This document shows, piece after piece, positions 58,946 through 64,000 of a stretch of 64,000 nt of DNA. The notes beneath the pieces were generated by a model, which was given only the letters and a program-made list of their open reading frames with translations, ran no database searches and had not been told where the DNA came from. The position numbers and the translations under genes were made by a program. This DNA is from Ruminococcus sp. (GTDB lineage Bacteria > Bacillota > Clostridia > Oscillospirales > Ruminococcaceae), in NCBI RefSeq assembly GCF_019423705.1, contig NZ_JAHZAX010000010.1, forward strand, positions 9,485 to 73,484. The letters run 5' to 3'. Every line of letters begins with the position of its first letter. Positions within the stretch are counted from its first letter, which is position 1.

Positions 58946-59344
58946 ATGAAGATAATAAAGTATCCTTCGGAAAAAGAAGTTCAAAGCGCCATTGATGAAA
59001 AAGAGCCTTTGCTCTTGCTTATCTCATTTGACGGCGAGACTGTTATAATGAGCCACATCGACGAGGCTGTTGAGCATTACATTCTGCTTATGAAGGCAGG
59101 CTTTTCAGATAAGGACATCGACAAGTTTTTCAGGATAGTTCTTGATGATGACGGTGCAGACTGGACGTTCGTTTGTCCGCCCGATTACAAGAATATATCT
59201 GATAGGGCGAGAAGGATAAAACAGTTTTATAAAGACGGTTTTGCTGTGATATCGGACGTTTTGCAGCAGATCGGGTTTATGGTAGGAATAAACATTCCAC
59301 GCAGATACAGACGACATTTTAATGCGATGATGGAGGACGAATAA
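58946..59344 (+). CDS. Unknown protein inside the fab operon
   Basis: The 132-residue soluble protein sits between fabH and fabK with 2 bp before fabK, so it is firmly part of the operon. AGGTGAAAG precedes its ATG. The sequence has a front beta-alpha unit (PLLLLISFDGETVIMSHIDE) and a basic end (RRYRRHF). No family is recognised. The place of an acyl carrier protein gene is taken by it, but it has no DSL phosphopantetheine site and is not an ACP. Confidence 0.7.
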   Translation: MKIIKYPSEKEVQSAIDEKEPLLLLISFDGETVIMSHIDEAVEHYILLMKAGFSDKDIDKFFRIVLDDDGADWTFVCPPDYKNISDRARRIKQFYKDGFAVISDVLQQIGFMVGINIPRRYRRHFNAMMEDE

Positions 59345-59346
59345 AA

Positions 59347-60285
59347 ATGACTACTACAAAAACAAGAATAACAGAACTTTTGGGTATAAAGTACCCTATC
59401 TTTCAGGGCGGTATGGCTTGGATAGCTGAGCACACGCTGGCTTCTGCTGTTTCAAATGCCGGCGGACTTGGCATAATCGCAGGCGGCTCTGCTCCTATCG
59501 ACTATCTGAGAGATCAGATCAGACAGACAAAGGCGGCTGTAAACGGCAAGCCTTTCGGCGTAAACATTATGCTTATGAGCCCTAACGCTGATGATCTTGC
59601 GAAGTTGGTGGTTGAAGAGGGCGTTCCTGTTGTTACAACAGGCGCAGGCAACCCTGGCAAGTATATGGCCGCTTGGAAAGAGGCTGGCATAAAGGTGATA
59701 CCTGTCGTTCCTTCCGTTGCACTTGCAAAGAGAATGGAGAGAGCCGGCGCTGACGCTGTTATCGCAGAGGGCACAGAGTCGGGCGGACACATTGGCGAGA
59801 ACACAACTATGTGCCTTGTTCCTCAGGTCGTTGACGCTGTTGAGATACCTGTTATCGCAGCAGGCGGAATCGCTGACGGCAGAGGCATTGCGGCTTCATT
59901 TATGCTTGGTGCAGAGGGCGTTCAGCTTGGAACACGTTTCCTTGCGGCTGAGGAATGTCAGATCAACCCTGTTTACAAAGAGCTCGTTGTAAAGGCAAAG
60001 GACACAGACAGCATCGTTACAGGCAGATACACAGGTCACCCTTGCAGAAACGTTAAGACAAAGTTCTCAAAGAAGCTTGCAAGCGGCGAGGCTAACGGCA
60101 CGATCACTCCGGAGGAGTTTGAAGAGATCACACTTGGTTCGCTGAGAAAGGCTGTTCAGGACGGCAACCTTGACGAGGGTTCGTTCCTTTGCGGAGCTAT
60201 CGCCGGAATGGTAACGAAGATCGAGCCTGCAAAGGATATGATCGACGAAATGTTTGCACAGGCTGAAAAGCTTTTGAGCAAGTAA
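59347..60285 (+). CDS. fabK: Enoyl-ACP reductase II (FMN)
   Basis: The 312-residue flavoenzyme (nitronate monooxygenase superfamily) does the last reduction of each fatty-acid cycle. GIKYPIFQGGMAWIA at the front, the EGTESGGHIG site and the GGIADGRGI FMN-phosphate loop are present. FabK replaces FabI, which makes such bacteria insensitive to triclosan. No fabI is seen. Confidence 0.95.
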   Translation: MTTTKTRITELLGIKYPIFQGGMAWIAEHTLASAVSNAGGLGIIAGGSAPIDYLRDQIRQTKAAVNGKPFGVNIMLMSPNADDLAKLVVEEGVPVVTTGAGNPGKYMAAWKEAGIKVIPVVPSVALAKRMERAGADAVIAEGTESGGHIGENTTMCLVPQVVDAVEIPVIAAGGIADGRGIAASFMLGAEGVQLGTRFLAAEECQINPVYKELVVKAKDTDSIVTGRYTGHPCRNVKTKFSKKLASGEANGTITPEEFEEITLGSLRKAVQDGNLDEGSFLCGAIAGMVTKIEPAKDMIDEMFAQAEKLLSK

Positions 60286-60340
60286 CTATACAAATACAAC
60301 GATCATAACAATTATAACGATTAAAACGGAGGAAAATAAA

Positions 60341-61075
60341 ATGGCAACAGCATTGATAACAGGTTCTGCAAGAGGCATTGGCGCAGCTATTGCGCTGAGA
60401 CTTGCGAAGGACGGCTTCAACATCGCTCTCAACGATATCTCTGAGGCAATGTTCGAGGACAACGATATTATGGAAAAGATCAAGGCAGAGGGCGTTGAGT
60501 GCGAAAAGTTCATCTGCGACGTTTCAAACTATTCACAGGTGGAGGAGACTGTAAAGGCTGTCAAGGCTAGGTTCGGCTCTATCGACGTGCTGGTAAACAA
60601 TGCAGGTATCACTCGTGACGGCCTTATGGCTCGTATGAGCGAGGAACAGTACGATATGGTAGTTGCTGTAAATCAGAAGAGCGTATTCAATATGTCAAAG
60701 TTCGTTGGCAACGTTATGATGAGACAGAAGTCCGGCAGGATAATAAACCTTGCTTCCGTGGCAGGTCTTTACGGCAACCCGGGACAGATGAACTATTCCG
60801 CAACAAAGGCTGCTATCGTTGGTATGACAAAGACAGTTGCCAAGGAGCTTGGTTCAAGAGGTATCACTTGCAACGCTGTTGCCCCCGGATTTATCAAGAC
60901 GCCAATGACAGACAAGCTCACAGACGCTCAGAAGCAGGCTATGATAAATCAGATCGCTATGAAGCGTTACGGCGAAGTTGATGAGATCGCAGGCGTGGTA
61001 TCATTCCTTGCTTCAAAGGACGCAAGCTACGTTACAGGACAGGTCATCGAGATCAGCGGTGGTTTGATGATGTAG
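60341..61075 (+). CDS. fabG: 3-oxoacyl-ACP reductase
   Basis: The 244-residue short-chain dehydrogenase has the NADP loop TGSARGIG, NNAGI, the catalytic Ser (NLASVAG) and the YSATK Tyr-Lys pair. CGGAGG precedes the ATG. Reduces 3-ketoacyl-ACP in the fab cycle. Confidence 0.96.
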   Translation: MATALITGSARGIGAAIALRLAKDGFNIALNDISEAMFEDNDIMEKIKAEGVECEKFICDVSNYSQVEETVKAVKARFGSIDVLVNNAGITRDGLMARMSEEQYDMVVAVNQKSVFNMSKFVGNVMMRQKSGRIINLASVAGLYGNPGQMNYSATKAAIVGMTKTVAKELGSRGITCNAVAPGFIKTPMTDKLTDAQKQAMINQIAMKRYGEVDEIAGVVSFLASKDASYVTGQVIEISGGLMM

Positions 61076-61161
61076 CCACTCGCCGTGGCGGGCACTTTAC
61101 GCCGTACATTACGGTGTGGGGGACGTTTGAGCCGCTGGGCAAGATAGTGCTGACCGAATGA
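61072..61161 (+). pseudogene. Possible short gene remnant
   Basis: A 29-codon stretch, overlapping the end of fabG in another frame, reads VATRRGGHFTPYITVWGTFE and then PLGKIVLTE before its stop. It looks protein-like but has no start or ribosome site. It may be the end of a decayed gene or chance. Confidence 0.2.
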
Positions 61162-61194
61162 AATTTGTCATTCGCCGTGTTCAAATAAAAATAT

Positions 61195-61218
61195 GTAGGG
61201 GCGAACAGCGTTCGCCCG
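61195..61218. repeat. Dispersed palindrome inside the fab operon
   Basis: GGGGCGAACAGCGTTCGCCC lies in the 217-bp gap between fabG and fabF; identical core to the unit at 53933. Confidence 0.85.
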
Positions 61219-61292
61219 CTATCCACACAAGTCATATGCTAGGTATGCGCTGTGGAAATAATATCATTGTTAATAAATGAAGGAGTGTTTAA

Positions 61293-62525
61293 ATGAGACG
61301 AGTTGTAATAACAGGTATGGGTACAGTAAATCCTCTCGGAAAGAGCGTTGAGGAATTTTGGGAGAACATCAAGGCTAACAAGAACGGCCTTTCTTATGTA
61401 GATCAGTTCGATACTGAGAACTTTCCTGTTAAGATAGTTGGCGCAGTTAAGGATTTTGACTGCACACAGTATATAGACAAGAAGGAAGCAAAGAGAATGG
61501 ACAGGTTCACACAGTTCGCTGTGTGCGCTTCTAAGCAGGCCATTGAAATGGCTGGCTCTGACTTCAAGGATGTTGACCCTTTCAAGGCAGGCGTTATAAT
61601 CGGCGTTGGTATCGGCGGACTTAATATGACTGAGAAGGAAGTAACAAAGTTCAACGAGAAGCCTGACAAGGTATCCGTTTTCTTTATCCCTATGATGATC
61701 GGCAATATGGCTGCCGGAACTGTTGCGATGCAGACAGGCTTTAAGGGCGATAACTACTGCACAACAACGGCTTGCGCTTCTGCGACACACGCTATCGGCG
61801 AAGCTTTCAGAAAGATCAAGGACGGATATCTTGACGTTTGTCTCTGCGGCGGTGCGGAAGCTTGTATCTCACACTTTGCACTCAGCGGCTTCAACAATAT
61901 GAAGGCTCTTTCAAAGGCAACTGAGCTTGACAAGGCTTCAACTCCTTTCGACCTCAACAGACAGGGCTTTGTTCTCGGCGAGGGCGCTGGCATACTTTGC
62001 CTTGAGGAATATGAGCACGCAAAGGCAAGAGGCGCAAACATCATCGCTGAAGTAGCAGGCTACGGCGCAACAGGAGACGCTTATCATATGACAAGCCCTT
62101 CACCAACAGGCGAGGCTGCTGCACACGCTATGAAGTATGCTTATGAAGAAGCTGGTCTCAAGCCAGAGCAGGTAAATTACATCAACGCTCACGGCACTTC
62201 AACAGGCCTTAACGACAAGTATGAGACAACTGCTGTCAAGATCGCTCTTGGCGAAGAGGCTGCAAGAAAGACTGTTATCAACTCAACAAAGTCGATGATC
62301 GGACACCTTCTTGGTGCGGCAGGCGGCGTTGAGGCTATCGTTACAGCCCTTTCGGTAAAGAACGACTTTGTACACAAGACAATAAACTTCACCACCCCAG
62401 ACCCAGAGTGCGACCTTGATTACTGCGTTGAGGGCAACAGAGAAATGCCTGTTTACGCTGCGCTTTCAAACTCTCTCGGCTTCGGCGGACACAATGCTAC
62501 TATCTGCATAAAGAAGTGCGACTGA
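61293..62525 (+). CDS. fabF: 3-oxoacyl-ACP synthase II
   Basis: The 410-residue elongating synthase has the Cys161-His300-His338 triad (TTACASATH, NAHGTSTG, SMIGHLLGAAG). GAAGGAG precedes the ATG. It condenses malonyl-ACP with growing chains. Confidence 0.97.
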   Translation: MRRVVITGMGTVNPLGKSVEEFWENIKANKNGLSYVDQFDTENFPVKIVGAVKDFDCTQYIDKKEAKRMDRFTQFAVCASKQAIEMAGSDFKDVDPFKAGVIIGVGIGGLNMTEKEVTKFNEKPDKVSVFFIPMMIGNMAAGTVAMQTGFKGDNYCTTTACASATHAIGEAFRKIKDGYLDVCLCGGAEACISHFALSGFNNMKALSKATELDKASTPFDLNRQGFVLGEGAGILCLEEYEHAKARGANIIAEVAGYGATGDAYHMTSPSPTGEAAAHAMKYAYEEAGLKPEQVNYINAHGTSTGLNDKYETTAVKIALGEEAARKTVINSTKSMIGHLLGAAGGVEAIVTALSVKNDFVHKTINFTTPDPECDLDYCVEGNREMPVYAALSNSLGFGGHNATICIKKCD

Positions 62526-62540
62526 TAAGGAGAAACTGAT

Positions 62541-63017
62541 ATGAGCGAAAAGATTTACGGTCAGTTTGACCTTGAAACAATAGAAAAGCTTGCCGATATC
62601 GTCAAGAACAAAGATCTCGGCGAGATAACCATAGCTGACGGAGATAAGGTCATCACGGTCAAGAGCAAAAAGTGCCCGCCTCCTGCGCCTATGGGTATGC
62701 CTGTTCCAATGGCAATGGGCGGCGCACCTGCTCCGCAGGCTTCCGCTCCTGAGGCTGCGGCTGTTTCAGCTCCGGCGGCAAGCGGAAAGGCTGTAAAAGC
62801 GCCTATCGTGGGAACATTCTACGCTGCGCCATCACCTGACTCAAAGCCGTTCGTAAGCGTTGGCGACAAGGTGAAGAAGGGCGACACTATCTTCATCATC
62901 GAGTCGATGAAGGTTATGAGCGAAGTTCAGAGCGAATTTGACGGCGTGGTAAGAGAGATATGCGTAAACAGCGGCGACGCTGTTGAGTTCGATCAGACCA
63001 TAATGATACTTGATTAA
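62541..63017 (+). CDS. accB: Biotin carboxyl carrier protein of acetyl-CoA carboxylase
   Basis: The 158-residue protein has a Pro/Ala-rich linker (about 45-85) and a biotinyl domain with the ESMKVM motif; the biotinylated Lys is residue 124. It carries carboxybiotin between the carboxylase halves. accC, accD and accA probably lie beyond the window. Confidence 0.96.
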   Translation: MSEKIYGQFDLETIEKLADIVKNKDLGEITIADGDKVITVKSKKCPPPAPMGMPVPMAMGGAPAPQASAPEAAAVSAPAASGKAVKAPIVGTFYAAPSPDSKPFVSVGDKVKKGDTIFIIESMKVMSEVQSEFDGVVREICVNSGDAVEFDQTIMILD

Positions 63018-63050
63018 TAGTTAGATTGATATTGATTTGGAGGAAAGACA

Positions 63051-63482
63051 ATGGCAGTTGTTTTGAATAAAGAGCAGATAATGGAAATTATCCCTCACCG
63101 TGACCCCTTTCTGCTTATCGACGAGGTAAACGAGCTTGAAGTCGGCAAGCGTGTAAAGGCGACAAAGTACATAAAGGCTGAGGACTTTTGGTTCAAGGGA
63201 CATTTCCCGAACTATCCTGTAACACCGGGCGTGCTTATGGTCGAGATGTGTGCGCAGGCCGGCGCTGTGGCGCTGCTTTCGCTGCCTGAGAACAAGGGCA
63301 AGATCGGTCTCTTCGGCGGAATAAACAACTGCAAGTTCCGTCAGCAGGTAGTGCCGGGGGACAAGCTTGACATCGAGGTGGAGATCATCAAGGTGAAAGG
63401 TCCTATCGGCGTTGGAAAGGCTCTTGCTTCTGTAAACGGCAAGAAGGCTGTTTCGGCTGAGATAACTTTTGCTATCAAGTAA
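63051..63482 (+). CDS. fabZ: 3-hydroxyacyl-ACP dehydratase
   Basis: The 143-residue hot-dog enzyme has the IPHRDPFLLID front, the catalytic HFPNYPVTPGVLMVE segment and the GGINNCKFRQQVVPGD region. GGAGG precedes the ATG. Follows accB in the usual clostridial order. Confidence 0.96.
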   Translation: MAVVLNKEQIMEIIPHRDPFLLIDEVNELEVGKRVKATKYIKAEDFWFKGHFPNYPVTPGVLMVEMCAQAGAVALLSLPENKGKIGLFGGINNCKFRQQVVPGDKLDIEVEIIKVKGPIGVGKALASVNGKKAVSAEITFAIK

Positions 63483-63547
63483 TAAAGTGATTTAGCGATT
63501 TAGTGATTTAATAAGTTCGGATATGCGGTAAGCAGGGGGTAGTGCTT

Positions 63548-64000
63548 GTGGCAAAGTTTGAGCGTTCAAAAACACCGCTGTATATATCAGCAGCATTTGT
63601 TTTCATCGGTATCATTGGTCATACCATCGGAGCTGTGAATTATGTGTCAGAGCTGGCAAGATCTTATGAGGATAAGTCATTTTCAAATTTGGCGGAAAAG
63701 TTCATCGCCGAGTGGTTTGGCCGCTGGGTATGGTCTGCTTTTGATGATCTTTTGTGGATAATTCCCACCGCTGCTGTTCTTTACCAGTTGGTGTGGCTGC
63801 TGACCTATCTGATAAAAAGAGTGATAAACAAAAGATATGCTGAGTCTTTGCAGAGCTATAAACAAAGAAAAATAAGCTTTGTGCTGTTTCTGATCTCATT
63901 TGCTCCCATAGTGCTGATATTTCTTTACAGCTTGTACAGTATGTTTGCAGGATATAAAGAAGGACCTGTTATGGGCGAATGTTCAATGTATTACGGGACG
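63548..64000 (+). CDS. Membrane protein, cut by the window end
   Basis: An open frame starts at GTG 63548 with AGGGGG about 9 nt upstream (an in-frame GTG at 63542 is closer to that site) and runs to the end of the window for 151 codons. The visible part has helices near 12-32, 66-92 and 108-128. It is in the direction of the fab operon but separated from fabZ by 65 bp. No family is recognised from this part. Confidence 0.6.
   Translation, partial: MAKFERSKTPLYISAAFVFIGIIGHTIGAVNYVSELARSYEDKSFSNLAEKFIAEWFGRWVWSAFDDLLWIIPTAAVLYQLVWLLTYLIKRVINKRYAESLQSYKQRKISFVLFLISFAPIVLIFLYSLYSMFAGYKEGPVMGECSMYYGT

Noticed and set aside
58946..59344. Acyl carrier protein between fabH and fabK
   Set aside because: At 132 residues it is too long and lacks the DSL phosphopantetheine site.

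Overview
The window looks like chromosome of a Gram-positive, strictly anaerobic Clostridia member, most probably Ruminococcus or a close Oscillospiraceae relative. Supporting signs are clostridial promoters (TTGACA, 17 bp, TATAAT), strong AGGAGG ribosome sites, no outer-membrane genes, a FabK-type fatty-acid operon, a flavodiiron protein, Thr-rich exported proteins, a membrane-anchored cohesin-like protein, and many small GGGCGAAC/GTTCGCCC palindromes between genes. The species call is an inference.

Region 1 (1-7190) is an AT-rich accessory locus and the most interesting part. A 1116-residue secreted protein (signal peptide, beta-rich head, thrombospondin-type-3 calcium repeats, VWA domain, second calcium-repeat block) ends in a polymorphic-toxin-like domain. 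Small genes behind it fit immunity proteins. A silent, startless second C-terminal cassette follows (5237-5995 plus a frame-shifted tail at 6004-6111), carrying the same calcium-repeat block but a different end domain, with its own DUF6557-like candidate immunity gene. A third trace of the junction lies at 7161-7189. This resembles an orphan-cassette reservoir for swapping toxin tips. The two upstream transcription units each begin with a near-identical pair of TTTACAAG boxes 21 bp apart.

Region 2 (7190-11860) is a probable small mobile element: two related structured non-coding segments, a 100-bp-period repeat, a winged-helix protein, a ribbon-helix-helix protein, two tiny ORFs and a 599-residue large serine recombinase.

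Region 3 (11900-14480) has an HTH protein divergent from an overlapping Ser/Thr kinase and zinc-ribbon membrane-protein pair, then a small acetyltransferase. Region 4 (14600-37200) is mostly housekeeping: metG, tRNA-Arg(CCG), a lipoprotein, an ABC transporter with two permeases, a heterodimeric ABC exporter with one degenerate ATP site, sirtuin, ilvE, an L,D-transpeptidase, uvrC, folC, tyrA, glpK and a tail-anchored J-domain-like protein. Region 5 (37600-51600) holds poorly known envelope genes: two hypotheticals, cyclophilin, the cohesin-like protein, a PepV-type peptidase, a phosphoesterase, a patatin, an ExbB/ExbD-like trio, a U32-like Cys protein, small membrane proteins, an O-antigen-ligase-like protein and a dual-HTH coiled-coil protein.

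Region 6 (51600-64000) has a flavodiiron protein followed by a perfect parS site, a CmpB-like membrane protein, and the leftward group fabD-lipoprotein-dCMP deaminase-aroE-aroK. Opposite to it runs the fatty-acid operon fabH-orf-fabK-fabG-fabF-accB-fabZ, then a membrane protein cut by the window end. Dispersed palindromes and a GAGGAATGAGGAAT repeat occur throughout regions 4-6. Coordinates come from reading the sequence by eye; no database search was possible.
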